In this document: piece after piece, positions 25,826 to 35,449 of the stretch
How the letters are laid out: every line of letters starts with the position of its first letter
Position numbering within the stretch: the first letter of the stretch is position 1
Source of the DNA: Vibrio atlanticus
GTDB lineage: Bacteria; Pseudomonadota; Gammaproteobacteria; Enterobacterales; Vibrionaceae
Reading direction: 5' to 3'
DNA: 64,000 nt
Assembly (NCBI RefSeq): GCF_024347315.1
Contig: NZ_AP025460.1
Span: 3,348,001-3,412,000 of the forward strand
Program-made: the position numbers and the translations under genes
Notes under the pieces: model-generated
Database searches by the model: none
The model's input: only the letters and a program-made list of their open reading frames with translations
What the model was told of the DNA's origin: nothing

Positions 25826-28000
25826 TTAAAGCTGCTCTAATCGAGCGTAAGCCGTTACTAACCACTTAATCCCTTCACCGTTAAACGCAACTTGAACTCG
25901 GCTCTGTGGGCCGCTTCCCTCGAAATTGATGATGGTACCTTCACCAAACTTAGGGTGCTTAACGCGAGAGCCCAAACTAAAGCCTGTTTCATTGAAGTTC
26001 TCTTTCACGGCGGTTTGGCTAAAGCGACCACTGCTTGCAGGGCGACTCACTTGCGCTTTCATACGCACTTCATCCAGACATGTCTCTGGTAGCTCACGAA
26101 TAAAACGAGATGGCTTGTGATACTTGTCTTGACCGTACAAACGACGCATTTCAGCGTAAGTGATGTAGAGCTTCTCCATCGCACGGGTCATGCCGACGTA
26201 ACACAGACGACGCTCTTCTTCTAAACGCCCCGCTTCTTCGGCCGACATCTGGCTTGGGAACATGCCTTCTTCGACACCGACCATGAACACCATTGGAAAC
26301 TCTAGGCCTTTGGCACTGTGCAGAGTCATTAACTGAACAGCATCATCAAACTCATCAGCCTGACCTTCACCCGCTTCCAAAGCTGCATGAGTTAAGAATG
26401 CTGTTAGCATGCTCATTTCATCCGCTTCTTCTGGTTTTTCAAACTGACGCGTTGCCGTTACTAATTCTTCCAAGTTCTCAATACGAGCCTTCGACTTCTC
26501 ACCTTTCTCTTGCTCGTACATTGCAAACAAGCCAGACGATTTGATTACGTGGTCGGTTTGCTCATGAAGTCTCAGTTCTATGGTGTCATCTTCAAGTGCA
26601 TTGATAAGTTCAATAAAGCGGCTCAAAGCACCCGCAGCACGACCTGGTAACACTTGCTCTTCTATCAGAGCAACACTGGCTTCCCACATGGTTGCACCAC
26701 GATCACGCGCTGCAAGACGAATCGTTTCTAACGTTTTATCACCCAAGCCACGAGTCGGCGTATTAACGACACGTTCGAATGCCGCATCATTGCTGCGGTT
26801 ACTCATTAAGCGCAGGTAGCTCAAAGCATCTCTGATTTCCTGACGCTCGAAGAATCGCATGCCACCGTAGATTCGGTAAGGCAGGCCACCTTGGATAAGC
26901 GCTTCTTCAAGCACACGAGATTGGGCGTTATTACGATAAAGCATCGCGGTATCTTCTAACGCACCGCCTTTCTCTTGCCACTCTTTGATTTTGCTAACCG
27001 TGAAACGCGCTTCATCTAACTCGTTATAAGCTGAGTAAACTGAGATTGGCTCGCCATCGTTGCCATCAGTCCACAGCTCTTTACCCATACGCTCAGTGTT
27101 GTTCGAGATAAGCTCATTCGACGCCTGAAGAATGGTTTTGGTTGAACGGTAGTTTTGTTCGAGTCGAACCGTTGAAGCTCCTGGGAATTCATCCAAGAAC
27201 TTCTGAATATTTTCAATTTTAGCGCCACGCCAGCCATAGATAGATTGGTCATCATCACCCACGATCATCACGCGACAATCCGGGCCCGCCATCATACGTA
27301 ACCAAGCGTATTGGATGTTGTTGGTATCTTGGAATTCGTCGACAAGAATATGCTTAAAGCGAGCTTGGTAGTGCTCTCGGATGTGTTTCTTATCGCGCAA
27401 TAGTTCATGCGATCGCAACAAGATCTCAGCAAAGTCGACCAAGCCAGCACGATCACATGCCTCTTGGTAAGCAGAGTAAATCTTCAACCACGTTTGAGTT
27501 ATTGGATCATGGTAGGCGTCAATATGACTTGGGCGCAGCCCTTCGTCTTTCTTGCCATTGATCCACCAAGAAGCTTGCTTGGCTGGCCACTGCTTTTCAT
27601 CAAGGTTTTGCGCCTTGATTAAGCGACGCAGCAAACGAATCTGATCATCTGAATCAATGATCTGGAAGTCTTCTGGCAGTTTTGCATCTAGGTAGTGAGC
27701 ACGAAGAATGCGGTGACAAATGCCGTGGAAGGTGCCGTTCCACATACCCGACGAGCTGCCCATCATCAACTCTTCAATACGACCACGCATCTCTGCTGCC
27801 GCTTTGTTGGTGAAGGTAACCGACATGATAGAGAACGGTGATGCTTGCTCTACGCTTTGTAACCAAGCGATACGATGCACCAACACTCGCGTTTTACCAC
27901 TGCCAGCACCTGCCAGAATAAGTAGGTTTTCTAAAGGTGCAGCGACCGCCTCACGTTGTTTGTCGTTTAGGCCATCGAGTAAAAGCGAAGGATCTATCAT
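25826..28000 (-). CDS. uvrD: DNA helicase II
   Basis: The 724-aa superfamily 1A helicase works in mismatch and nucleotide-excision repair. Features are Walker A AGAGSGKTRVL near residues 31-41, DEFQDTN (Walker B, near 221), the GDDDQSIYGWRGA motif and QNYRST, then the C-terminal Tudor-like tail (VKHPKFGEGTI). A LexA-type box overlaps its promoter region. Confidence 0.97.
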   Translation of the reverse strand: MIDPSLLLDGLNDKQREAVAAPLENLLILAGAGSGKTRVLVHRIAWLQSVEQASPFSIMSVTFTNKAAAEMRGRIEELMMGSSSGMWNGTFHGICHRILRAHYLDAKLPEDFQIIDSDDQIRLLRRLIKAQNLDEKQWPAKQASWWINGKKDEGLRPSHIDAYHDPITQTWLKIYSAYQEACDRAGLVDFAEILLRSHELLRDKKHIREHYQARFKHILVDEFQDTNNIQYAWLRMMAGPDCRVMIVGDDDQSIYGWRGAKIENIQKFLDEFPGASTVRLEQNYRSTKTILQASNELISNNTERMGKELWTDGNDGEPISVYSAYNELDEARFTVSKIKEWQEKGGALEDTAMLYRNNAQSRVLEEALIQGGLPYRIYGGMRFFERQEIRDALSYLRLMSNRSNDAAFERVVNTPTRGLGDKTLETIRLAARDRGATMWEASVALIEEQVLPGRAAGALSRFIELINALEDDTIELRLHEQTDHVIKSSGLFAMYEQEKGEKSKARIENLEELVTATRQFEKPEEADEMSMLTAFLTHAALEAGEGQADEFDDAVQLMTLHSAKGLEFPMVFMVGVEEGMFPSQMSAEEAGRLEEERRLCYVGMTRAMEKLYITYAEMRRLYGQDKYHKPSRFIRELPETCLDEVRMKAQVSRPASSGRFSQTAVKENFNETGFSLGSRVKHPKFGEGTIINFEGSGPQSRVQVAFNGEGIKWLVTAYARLEQL

Positions 28001-28015
28001 TGGATATGCTCACTA

Positions 28016-28031
28016 CTGGGTATTTATACAT
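28016..28031 (-). promoter_or_regulatory. LexA (SOS) box of uvrD
   Basis: On the minus strand the site reads ATGTATAAATACCCAG, two changes from the E. coli uvrD LexA box CTGTATATATACCCAG. It lies 16 nt before the uvrD start codon. A 7-bp inverted repeat (CCTAAAC/GTTTAGG) follows at about 28047-28070. Confidence 0.7.
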
Positions 28032-28263
28032 AAAAGTTGATTATAACCTAAACACTAGGCTGCGTTTAGGATAATAAGAAGAAAAAACATTCAAAAATTA
28101 ACATCATAAAATCATCAACTTAAAATGAAACTCATCATTAATATTGATATTTCTTATAATGTCGTGAAATTATTTCCTGGTTCTTCCTATCCTTTTTAGT
28201 AAGCAAGTTAACAATCCATTAACCTGCGATATGAAATACTATTAAGTCCTAGAGGGAATGACT

Positions 28264-28524
28264 ATGAAAAATTCTAATCTTGCTGTTACAGCTGCAATCA
28301 CAAGTGTACTAGCGTTCGGCGGTGCAGTTCTTACATCAGCACCTGCGGAAGCAGCAGCAAAAGAAAAATGCTACGGCGTGGCAAAAGCTGGCCAAAATGA
28401 TTGTGCAACCAAAACAAGTTCATGTGCGGGTACAGCAAAAGAAGACAACCAATCCGATGCATTCGTAGTCGTACCTAAAGGGCTGTGTGGCAAATTATCA
28501 GGTGGTAACACTCAATCATCATAA
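28264..28524 (+). CDS. bufA: BufA1-type bufferin precursor (DUF2282)
   Basis: The 86-aa precursor has a long signal-like leader (through SAPAEAAA) and a core with four conserved cysteines in the family pattern [14 protein letters not shown] ... SSCAG ... VPKGLCGKL. In characterised bufferins these cysteines are modified by an MNIO enzyme and the exported peptide binds copper. The MNIO, partner and DoxX genes follow in order. I start at the second ATG, six nt inside the frame, because AGAGGGA is properly spaced for it. Confidence 0.88.
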   Translation: MKNSNLAVTAAITSVLAFGGAVLTSAPAEAAAKEKCYGVAKAGQNDCATKTSSCAGTAKEDNQSDAFVVVPKGLCGKLSGGNTQSS

Positions 28525-28588
28525 TTGAGCTGCTTAGCATGGTGAGCTGACATTCAGCTCACCTCCACTTCTTATTTGGAGAATCGTT

Positions 28589-29449
28589 GTGACTCAAACT
28601 CTTCATCCCAACACAGGGGTTGGCCTTAGAACACCGCACTTGGACTTCTTTAGCCAAAACCCAGCCTTAGTGAGTTGGTTAGAGGTGCACAGCGAGAACT
28701 ACTTTTTAACTCAATCACCGCAACGTCAACAACTCCGAGAAATTCGTAACGCCCACAACATCAGTTGCCACGGTGTGGGTTTGTCTCTCGGTTCTGTTGA
28801 GCGCATCAACCCAAATCACTTACTACAGCTGAAAGAACTCATTGATGACATCGAGCCGTTCTTGGTTTCTGACCATCTCAGCTGGAGTCAGACCGGCGGT
28901 CATTACTTCAATGACTTGCTACCGCTGCCTTACACAGAAGAAGCGTTAGAAATCTTCTGTCGTAATGTCATCGAGGTTCAAGACAGCCTGCAACGCCCTA
29001 TGTTGATTGAGAACCCATCGAGCTACCTAGCCTTCAAGCATTCAACCATCCCAGAGTGGGAATTTTTGGCCGAGGTACAGAAACGCACTGAGTGTCACCT
29101 ACTGCTCGATTTCAATAATATTTTTGTCTCATCTTTTAATCATGGCTTCAGCTGTGAAGAGTACTTAAGCGGAATTCCTGCAGACAAAGTGGAAGAGATT
29201 CACTTGGCAGGTTTTACCAAAAAGAAACTCGAACAAGGTGAGATCTGGATAGACACCCACAGCAAACCAGTCTGTGACGAAGTGTGGCAACTCTACACAC
29301 AATGGATAGCACAACATGGTTTGCGCCACACCTTGATTGAGTGGGATCTAGACATCCCAGAACCACAAGTCTTATTGGCTGAAGCAAGCAAAGCCAGTGA
29401 TATCTTGTATCAACACGACAAGTTCAACCAAAGGAGTCGCGCATCATGA
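28589..29449 (+). CDS. bufB: MNIO-type RiPP-modifying oxidase (BufB, DUF692)
   Basis: The 286-aa multinuclear non-heme iron oxidase has a TIM-barrel fold with family motifs GVGLRTPHLDFF, WLEVHSENYF, SCHGVGLSLGS, VSDHLSW, LIENPSSYL, LLLDFNNIFVSS, EIHLAGF and the final TLIEWDLDIP. The His/Glu/Asp residues in these supply the iron ligands. It modifies cysteines of the upstream precursor. The start is GTG with TTTGGAG before it, and it overlaps bufC by four bases. Confidence 0.92.
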   Translation: MTQTLHPNTGVGLRTPHLDFFSQNPALVSWLEVHSENYFLTQSPQRQQLREIRNAHNISCHGVGLSLGSVERINPNHLLQLKELIDDIEPFLVSDHLSWSQTGGHYFNDLLPLPYTEEALEIFCRNVIEVQDSLQRPMLIENPSSYLAFKHSTIPEWEFLAEVQKRTECHLLLDFNNIFVSSFNHGFSCEEYLSGIPADKVEEIHLAGFTKKKLEQGEIWIDTHSKPVCDEVWQLYTQWIAQHGLRHTLIEWDLDIPEPQVLLAEASKASDILYQHDKFNQRSRAS

Positions 29450-30213
29450 GCCACTCTTTAGCTAATGTGCAATCGGAGTTTGCGAACGCGTTACGCTACC
29501 AAAACAATGGTGAGCATTGCGACATCGTGAGCGACCATTTTACTGATGAGCAACGCATCCAGATTTACCGCAACAACTTTGTGATTAGCTTGAGCGAAGT
29601 ACTGGCAGCAACCTACCCACTCACTGAAATGCTGGTTGGTGAAGAGTGCTTCCAACAGATGGCTCGTCAACATGTCTTAAGTTATCCATCAACCTCTGGT
29701 GATGTCAGCGGTTATGGGGAACACTTTGAACAGACTATCCAAGCCTTTCCTGCCGTGATTGAGGCTGCACCTTATCTCACTGAAGTGACTTTGTATGAAT
29801 GGCAAAAAGATAGCTTAGTAAGATGTACTTCAGAATCACATGTCGACCAGCGCCCCCTTTCTTGTTTAGCTGATGTGCCACAAGAGCAACAAGGCGCTTT
29901 AGTATTTCATCTCAAAGGTTCAATAACACTAGTCAATTCTAGCTATACGATGATCGCGCTTGAGCAAGCTATCTATCAGCAGCAACTCGACGGGTTAGAC
30001 ATCAACCAACCTGAATTTGGGGTGTTAATCCGAGCCGAGAATTCACAGATTGAGAGTCATTGTTTGACAGAAGAATGCCACCAACTATTAACTGAATTGC
30101 AATCGGGTCAAACGCTCGTTGAGATTGACCCTTCATTACTACAACATCTGAATACTGTCATGGCGCTTAACGTCATCTCAGGTTTTTCAATCGATGCCGA
30201 ATTGGAGACATAA
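29446..30213 (+). CDS. bufC: BufC-type MNIO partner protein (DUF2063)
   Basis: The 255-aa protein starts with the DUF2063 signature (a helix followed by QRIQIYRNNFVISLSEVLAAT and a PLTEMLVGEECFQQMARQHV stretch). Such partners bind the precursor leader and present it to the MNIO enzyme. The ATGA overlap with bufB suggests coupled translation. Confidence 0.9.
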   Translation: MSHSLANVQSEFANALRYQNNGEHCDIVSDHFTDEQRIQIYRNNFVISLSEVLAATYPLTEMLVGEECFQQMARQHVLSYPSTSGDVSGYGEHFEQTIQAFPAVIEAAPYLTEVTLYEWQKDSLVRCTSESHVDQRPLSCLADVPQEQQGALVFHLKGSITLVNSSYTMIALEQAIYQQQLDGLDINQPEFGVLIRAENSQIESHCLTEECHQLLTELQSGQTLVEIDPSLLQHLNTVMALNVISGFSIDAELET

Positions 30214-30214
30214 T

Positions 30215-30673
30215 ATGGATAACAACACAGTCACGAACATGATGGCTCAATACGACAATTTGATTGAGAAATCACAGGCACTTTTTGTTCCAGTGCTTCT
30301 GCTATTTTGTCGCCTTTGGGTGGCATGGGTATTCTTTAATTCTGGGCTGACTAAAATAGCAACTTGGGATAGCACTCTGTACTTGTTTGAATTGGAATAC
30401 CAAGTCCCACTGTTACCTTGGGAGTTAGCGGCCTATATGGGTACTGCCGCTGAATTGATTCTGCCAGTATTCTTAGCACTTGGTTTATTAACACGACCTA
30501 TGGCTGCAGCACTATTCGTTTTCAATATCATGGCCGTCGTGTCATACCCTGTATTGTGGGCGCAAGGCTTCTACGATCATCAGCTTTGGGGATTAATGAT
30601 TCTTATCGTCGTTGTATGGGGCGCAGGACCATTTTCATTGGATAGAATCTTGAAGAAGCAATTTAGCAACTAG
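30215..30673 (+). CDS. DoxX-family membrane protein (BufD-like)
   Basis: The 152-aa protein has four hydrophobic helices and DoxX features (RLWVAWVFFNSGLTKI; AAELILPVFLALGLLTR). Start chosen at the ATG after GGAGACATAAT; an in-frame ATG upstream overlaps bufC. DoxX proteins often end bufferin operons, where an oxidoreductive membrane role is suspected but not established. A terminator follows. Confidence 0.85.
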   Translation: MDNNTVTNMMAQYDNLIEKSQALFVPVLLLFCRLWVAWVFFNSGLTKIATWDSTLYLFELEYQVPLLPWELAAYMGTAAELILPVFLALGLLTRPMAAALFVFNIMAVVSYPVLWAQGFYDHQLWGLMILIVVVWGAGPFSLDRILKKQFSN

Positions 30674-30697
30674 TCCTCATCGCAAATCCAAAACGCA

Positions 30698-30728
30698 AAA
30701 AACCACTCAAATGAGTGGTTTCTTTTTA
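30698..30728. terminator. Bidirectional terminator after the bufferin operon
   Basis: A hairpin with arms AAAACCACTCA/TGAGTGGTTT is bounded by an A-run and TCTTTTT. It can serve the bufferin operon and the convergent small gene. Confidence 0.9.
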
Positions 30729-30740
30729 ACTGGTGAAAAA

Positions 30741-31022
30741 CTACTTGCTCAGAAAAGCTTGTAATTCCTCAGCTGAAATACCTTGCTCTGCCAGCTCTTT
30801 TGCTAGCAGCTGAACTTGTTCACCTTTACGAGATTCAACCACGCGTTGAAACTGGTAAATAATATCTCGCAAAGTGTCGATTGGAACTTGTTTTGCCGCA
30901 CTGCGAATACGCTCTTCACTTTGGTTTCCTAGCTCTTTAAGCAATTTACCAAACATGACCTTTTCAGGTGCATCTTCCATTTGTTCTAAGATGCGCGCCA
31001 TTTCGTAGGTTGTTAATGACAT
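30741..31022 (-). CDS. Small helical protein of unknown function
   Basis: The 93-aa soluble protein is almost entirely helical by composition, with heptad-like leucines (TLRDIIYQFQRVVESRKGEQVQ is such a region, quoted here only as TLRDIIYQFQRVV) and the end ISAEELQAFLSK. That layout recalls the oligomerisation region of H-NS-like proteins, but there is no DNA-binding motif, so I leave it unassigned. It is monocistronic. Confidence 0.7.
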   Translation of the reverse strand: MSLTTYEMARILEQMEDAPEKVMFGKLLKELGNQSEERIRSAAKQVPIDTLRDIIYQFQRVVESRKGEQVQLLAKELAEQGISAEELQAFLSK

Positions 31023-31124
31023 TACAGTATTTTCCGTTGGGGACTAACGTTTCAATGAGTGACAAATATACCATGTTTTAACGTTTCGCAAACCGCCATT
31101 TGTATATTTTGTCACCCTTGAGAC

Positions 31125-32324
31125 TTATGCCTTAGCAAACGTCGTGTGCCACGACTTACCTGCTTTGCTCGCAAGTACTAACAATGCTGGAACAATCAGG
31201 AACATTTGCAGCGCAATCATCACTTGTGATGTTAAATCAAGGCGCTGCATGGTACCAACCAGTAACCCTGAGCCACTCATTTGGAACAAACCAAGCAACG
31301 CAGCTGCGGTACCCGCACGGTCACCGAAGGGTTCAAGTGCCTTACCGGCTGCAGCACCAAGAATCCAAGCAAAACCAACTGAAGACAAGAAGATTGGCAG
31401 CATGAATGCGATCGCACTAGCATGGTCAGCAAGTACCAACATAATGACGCCAGCCAGACCCAATGTTGAGATACCTACAACTAACGCCTTATATGTACCA
31501 AAACGGTCCATGAACTTCGGAGCAGTGAATGCAGCCGTGATGTTGATAACCGCGTTAATACCAAACCAGAAGGTAAATTCGTTCATCGTCAAACCTAGGT
31601 TTTCCATCAACACAACAGGTGCAGAGGTAACGTAAGCCAGGATCACTGCCATTGCCATCAAGCACAATGTCGCATGGAAGATGAATGATGGTGTTTTCAA
31701 TACCGACCAGTAACGCTCAAGTTTGAACACCGCGACCTTTTCTGTCGCAGGATTAGACTCTTTCATTTGGAAAAACAAAATTGTGCCAACCACGACAGCG
31801 AACACAGCCATGAAGCTGAAGTTCGAGCGCCAGCCAAACTGTTGAGTCAACCACGCACCCAGAATCGGTGCTAATGCAGGAATAAAGCAAATTGCACCAT
31901 TTAGGTAACTGATCATACGGCCACTCTTCTCAGGGCCAAATAGATCGCGAACCGTCGCAAAGGCTGCTACAGAAGTCGCACAAGCTCCTAAGCCTTGTAG
32001 CAGCCGAGCTATTAGCATCATATCAATCGATTGAGCTGCCCACGCCAAGCAAGCACTCAATGCATAGATACTAACACCTCCCAATGCAACGGTTCGACGT
32101 CCTAGCTTATCAGCCAAAGGGCCTGCAAATAATTGCCCGACACCCATGGCGAATAAAAACCAAGTAATCGTATCTTGTGCTAGTGCGTGTTCCACGTGAA
32201 ACGCTGTTGAAATTTGTGGCAGAGCTGGAAGATAAATATCTATAGCCAGAGGGCTAAATAGAACCAGCATTGCCAATAAAGCAACCTGCAGTTTACTAGG
32301 GGTTGGAAGCGCGTTAGAAGGCAC
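31125..32324 (-). CDS. Bcr/CflA-family MFS drug efflux transporter
   Basis: The 399-aa inner-membrane protein has twelve predicted helices and Bcr/CflA features: SPLAIDIYLPALPQIS in helix 1 and the loop motif GPLADKLGRRTV after helix 2. I start it at a GTG (32324) preceded by CGGAGAATCTT; the open frame runs 41 codons upstream into the divergent regulator's promoter. The divergent LysR gene, 101 bp away, probably controls it. A parS-like site is inside this gene. Confidence 0.88.
   Translation of the reverse strand: MPSNALPTPSKLQVALLAMLVLFSPLAIDIYLPALPQISTAFHVEHALAQDTITWFLFAMGVGQLFAGPLADKLGRRTVALGGVSIYALSACLAWAAQSIDMMLIARLLQGLGACATSVAAFATVRDLFGPEKSGRMISYLNGAICFIPALAPILGAWLTQQFGWRSNFSFMAVFAVVVGTILFFQMKESNPATEKVAVFKLERYWSVLKTPSFIFHATLCLMAMAVILAYVTSAPVVLMENLGLTMNEFTFWFGINAVINITAAFTAPKFMDRFGTYKALVVGISTLGLAGVIMLVLADHASAIAFMLPIFLSSVGFAWILGAAAGKALEPFGDRAGTAAALLGLFQMSGSGLLVGTMQRLDLTSQVMIALQMFLIVPALLVLASKAGKSWHTTFAKA
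32188..32203. promoter_or_regulatory. parS site A (ParB binding)
   Basis: TGTTCCACGTGAAACG matches the bacterial parS core GTTNCACGTGAAAC with one departure from the perfect 16-mer at its last base. It is inside the MFS gene, where neighbours such as intergenic regulators would not explain it. Confidence 0.75.
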
Positions 32325-32425
32325 AAGATTCTCCGAATGAGTTAATTTAGGTGCATAATAACCAACTAAAGATATGAACAAAAATGGCATATACTCATTA
32401 GCATTATTCCAAATAGGAAACTCAC

Positions 32426-33367
32426 ATGAATATCGAGAAACTATCACGCCTCGACCTCAATCTATTAGTTTGCTTGCAGGTGCTGATGGAAGAGCTGAGT
32501 GTCACTCGCACTGCGCATCGATTATGCTTGAGCCAGTCAGCGGTGAGTAAGTCATTGGCCAAGCTTCGTGAACAATTTAATGACCCCCTTTTTACGAGAA
32601 GTGCTCATGGCCTACGACCAACACCGAAAGCTGTGTTCCTCAAGCCTCGGTTAGAAACGTTGATCAACCAACTTGATGTTCTCACTCAGCCTGAGACATT
32701 CATTCCCAACAACAGTGACCATAGCTTTCACATTGCTGCCGTTGAGAGTGTGTACCCACTGATTCTTCCTCATTTCTTACCGGCAATATTTCGACAAGCA
32801 CCTAAGGTCAATATCAACACCCACGCGTGGACAGAACAAACCTTTAAGAAGCTGCAGCTTGGCGAACTAGATATCGGACTCACTGGCAAAGACATCGACA
32901 TCAACGATGCGCGTTTAACCATGCTGCCGCCAGATGATATTTGCGAACAAGAGATCTACCGCGATGCACAGATGTGTGTACTAAGACGCAACCACCCTGC
33001 TCTGAGTGGTAAATGGGATCTGGAAACCTACCTTGCGCAGCGTCATGTACAAGTAAGGTGTGATGGTAACGACCGCTGGCTGCTCGACTACAAACTGGCT
33101 GATCTTGGCCATCAACGTGATATCGCTATTTCTGTTCCAGACTTCAATAGCGCCGCAAGCCTGTGTACTTACACCGACTTTGTGTTTACCGCACCAAGCC
33201 ACTTTACTTACCTCGTCGCTAAGCAACTCGACTTAGTGGTTGTTCCTTTACCAATGGAATTCCCACCGATGGCATACACTTTGTTTTGGCACCGTGACAG
33301 AGAAAATGACCCAGCCTTAACTTGGTTGCGAGATATCATCAAAGAAAAAACTCTGCACCTTAGATAA
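32426..33367 (+). CDS. LysR-family transcriptional regulator
   Basis: The 313-aa regulator has the usual N-terminal winged helix (LDLNLLVCLQVLMEELSVTR, then LSQSAVSKSLAKLREQF) and a C-terminal effector domain. AGGAAA precedes the ATG. It is divergent from the MFS exporter and likely regulates it through the 101-bp shared region; the inducer is unknown. Confidence 0.9.
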   Translation: MNIEKLSRLDLNLLVCLQVLMEELSVTRTAHRLCLSQSAVSKSLAKLREQFNDPLFTRSAHGLRPTPKAVFLKPRLETLINQLDVLTQPETFIPNNSDHSFHIAAVESVYPLILPHFLPAIFRQAPKVNINTHAWTEQTFKKLQLGELDIGLTGKDIDINDARLTMLPPDDICEQEIYRDAQMCVLRRNHPALSGKWDLETYLAQRHVQVRCDGNDRWLLDYKLADLGHQRDIAISVPDFNSAASLCTYTDFVFTAPSHFTYLVAKQLDLVVVPLPMEFPPMAYTLFWHRDRENDPALTWLRDIIKEKTLHLR

Positions 33368-33489
33368 AAATGGCGTACAGCGTTTGCAGCAAACGAACAA
33401 AAGCGCTAGCTTATTGACCTAATAAGTCCCCTCGCATGTATATCGACTGTGAGTGTTAACAAGGACCCTAACAATAAGGATAAACACAG

Positions 33490-35280
33490 ATGCACAATAT
33501 CACTGCTGAACGCGTTGCTGCAGTTCGATCTTGGCTTGAAACAAACAACCTAGATGCCGTTATCATTCCACATGAAGACGAATATCTAGGTGAATACGTT
33601 CCCGCTCATAACGAGCGACTTCACTGGTTAACAGGTTTCACTGGCTCTGCAGGTGCCGCTGTTATCACTCGTGAAACTGCTGCTATTTTTGTAGATGGTC
33701 GCTACACCGTTCAGGTTCGTAAGCAGGTACCAGCAGAGTTATTTGAGTATCGCCACCTTATTGAAGAACCGGCTTTAGATTGGATCATCAATTCATTGCC
33801 ACAAGGCAGTAAGGTTGCATTCGACCCACGCATGCACACCGCTGCTTGGTTGAAAGGCGCACAAGCAAAACTAGCGGAGAAAGTTGAGTTAACGACACTC
33901 TCTTCTAATCCAATTGATGAACTTTGGTCTGATCGCCCTGAACCTGTCGTGTCTGATGTTCGCCTAATGGCAACAGATGCCGTTGGTCAATCAAGTGAAA
34001 GCAAACGTGCGGAGATTGCTGGCTTACTAAAAGCAAAAGGTGCGGACGCCGCTATCCTTACCGAGCTAGACTCAATCTGTTGGTTGCTTAACATTCGTGG
34101 CTTGGACGTATCTCGCCTACCTGTTGTACTGTCTAATGCAATCATTCACGCTGATGAAAGCGTCGATTTCTTCCTAGACCCAGCACGCATCCCAGCAGGC
34201 TTTGAAGCACACGTTGGTAATGGTATTCGCGTTTCTCACCCATCAGAGCTTGAAGCGCGCCTTCAGTCTTTAGAAGGTAACAATGTGTCTGTCGATTCAG
34301 GCACGAGTAATGCTTGGTACACGCTGGTTCTGCAAAACGCTGGCGCTCACATCATTGAAGCAGCAGACCCATGCCTAATGCCAAAAGCTGCTAAAAACGC
34401 AACTGAGATTGCAGGTATGAAAGCGTGTCACATTCGAGATGGCGTGGCGATGGCGAAATTCCTGTCTTGGATTGATGCAGAAGTCGCGCAAGGTAACCTA
34501 CACAACGAAGCGGTACTAGCAGACAAAGTACAATCATTCCGCGAGCAAGACCCGACGCTGATGGATCTAAGTTTTGACACCATTTCTGCGGCAGGCGGCA
34601 ACGCTGCAATGTGTCACTACAACCATGAGAATCAACCTGAACCAGGTCAGTTAGAAATGAATACTCTGTACCTAGTCGATTCAGGCGGCCAGTATCTAGA
34701 TGGCACAACAGACATCACGCGTACTATCGCGATTGGCCAACCAAGTGACGAAATGATTCAGCAGTTCACTCTCGCACTGAAAGGTCATATCGGCATCGCA
34801 CGAGCTCGTTTCCCACAAGGCACTCGTGGTTTCCAACTTGATATCCTAGCGCGTCAGCACTTATGGGCAGAAGGCTTCGATTACGACCACGGTACTGGTC
34901 ACGGTGTTGGTCACTTCCTAAGTGTTCATGAAGGGCCGCAAAGCATCTCTAAGAAGCTTATCGACGTGCCTCTTGTTGAAGGTATGGTGTTATCAAACGA
35001 GCCGGGTTACTACCGTGCTGATGAATTTGGTATCCGTATCGAGAACCTAGAACTGGTGGTTGAGCTGCCAACTCAAGGTGATTTTTCAGTACTAACGTTT
35101 GAGTCGCTAACTCGTTGTCCTATCGATAAGCACAACATCAATGTTGATTTGCTAACACGACCTGAACTGGCGTGGCTGAACGACTACCATCAGAAGGTAT
35201 GGAACGACGTTAGCCCACTAGTTGAAGGTGATACATTGGAATGGTTACGCCAATCAACAACACCACTTGCTCACGCTTAA
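33490..35280 (+). CDS. Xaa-Pro aminopeptidase (M24B, long form)
   Basis: The 596-aa cytoplasmic metallopeptidase resembles the three-domain aminopeptidase P of eukaryotes more than short bacterial PepP. It has two creatinase-like N-terminal domains (PHEDEYLGEYVPAHNERLHW) and a pita-bread catalytic domain with the metal ligands in VDSGGQYLDGTTDITRT, GTGHGVGHFLSVHEGP and LSNEPGYY. It removes N-terminal residues before proline. AAGGA precedes the ATG. It is followed by a 7-bp tandem repeat and a terminator. Confidence 0.92.
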   Translation: MHNITAERVAAVRSWLETNNLDAVIIPHEDEYLGEYVPAHNERLHWLTGFTGSAGAAVITRETAAIFVDGRYTVQVRKQVPAELFEYRHLIEEPALDWIINSLPQGSKVAFDPRMHTAAWLKGAQAKLAEKVELTTLSSNPIDELWSDRPEPVVSDVRLMATDAVGQSSESKRAEIAGLLKAKGADAAILTELDSICWLLNIRGLDVSRLPVVLSNAIIHADESVDFFLDPARIPAGFEAHVGNGIRVSHPSELEARLQSLEGNNVSVDSGTSNAWYTLVLQNAGAHIIEAADPCLMPKAAKNATEIAGMKACHIRDGVAMAKFLSWIDAEVAQGNLHNEAVLADKVQSFREQDPTLMDLSFDTISAAGGNAAMCHYNHENQPEPGQLEMNTLYLVDSGGQYLDGTTDITRTIAIGQPSDEMIQQFTLALKGHIGIARARFPQGTRGFQLDILARQHLWAEGFDYDHGTGHGVGHFLSVHEGPQSISKKLIDVPLVEGMVLSNEPGYYRADEFGIRIENLELVVELPTQGDFSVLTFESLTRCPIDKHNINVDLLTRPELAWLNDYHQKVWNDVSPLVEGDTLEWLRQSTTPLAHA

Positions 35281-35333
35281 CGCTTCACTAAGCTGTTAGC
35301 TGAACCAAAACGAGCTTGCTCGGTTAATAAGTT

Positions 35334-35368
35334 AAATAGCAAATAGCAAATAGCAAATAGCAAATAGC
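35334..35368. repeat. Tandem repeat, five copies of AAATAGC
   Basis: Five perfect 7-bp units stand directly before the terminator shared by the aminopeptidase gene and the thi operon. A perfect short array of this kind is prone to slippage; it lies outside coding sequence, so copy number would not shift a frame. Confidence 0.95.
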
Positions 35369-35369
35369 A

Positions 35370-35397
35370 AAACGGCTACCCAAAGGTAGCCGTTTTT
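35370..35397. terminator. Bidirectional terminator, aminopeptidase gene / thi operon
   Basis: The hairpin arms AACGGCTACC/GGTAGCCGTT surround CAAA, with A-run and T-run at the two ends. It ends the aminopeptidase transcript and can end the thiH end of the thi operon. Confidence 0.9.
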
Positions 35398-35417
35398 ATT
35401 TGCCTGTATCATTACGA

Positions 35418-35433
35418 TGTTTCACGTGGAACA
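35418..35433. promoter_or_regulatory. parS site B (ParB binding)
   Basis: TGTTTCACGTGGAACA reads TGTTCCACGTGAAACA on the minus strand, a perfect parS 16-mer. It lies between the terminator and the thiH stop codon. Confidence 0.9.
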
Positions 35434-35449
35434 TCGACCAATATGTTGA

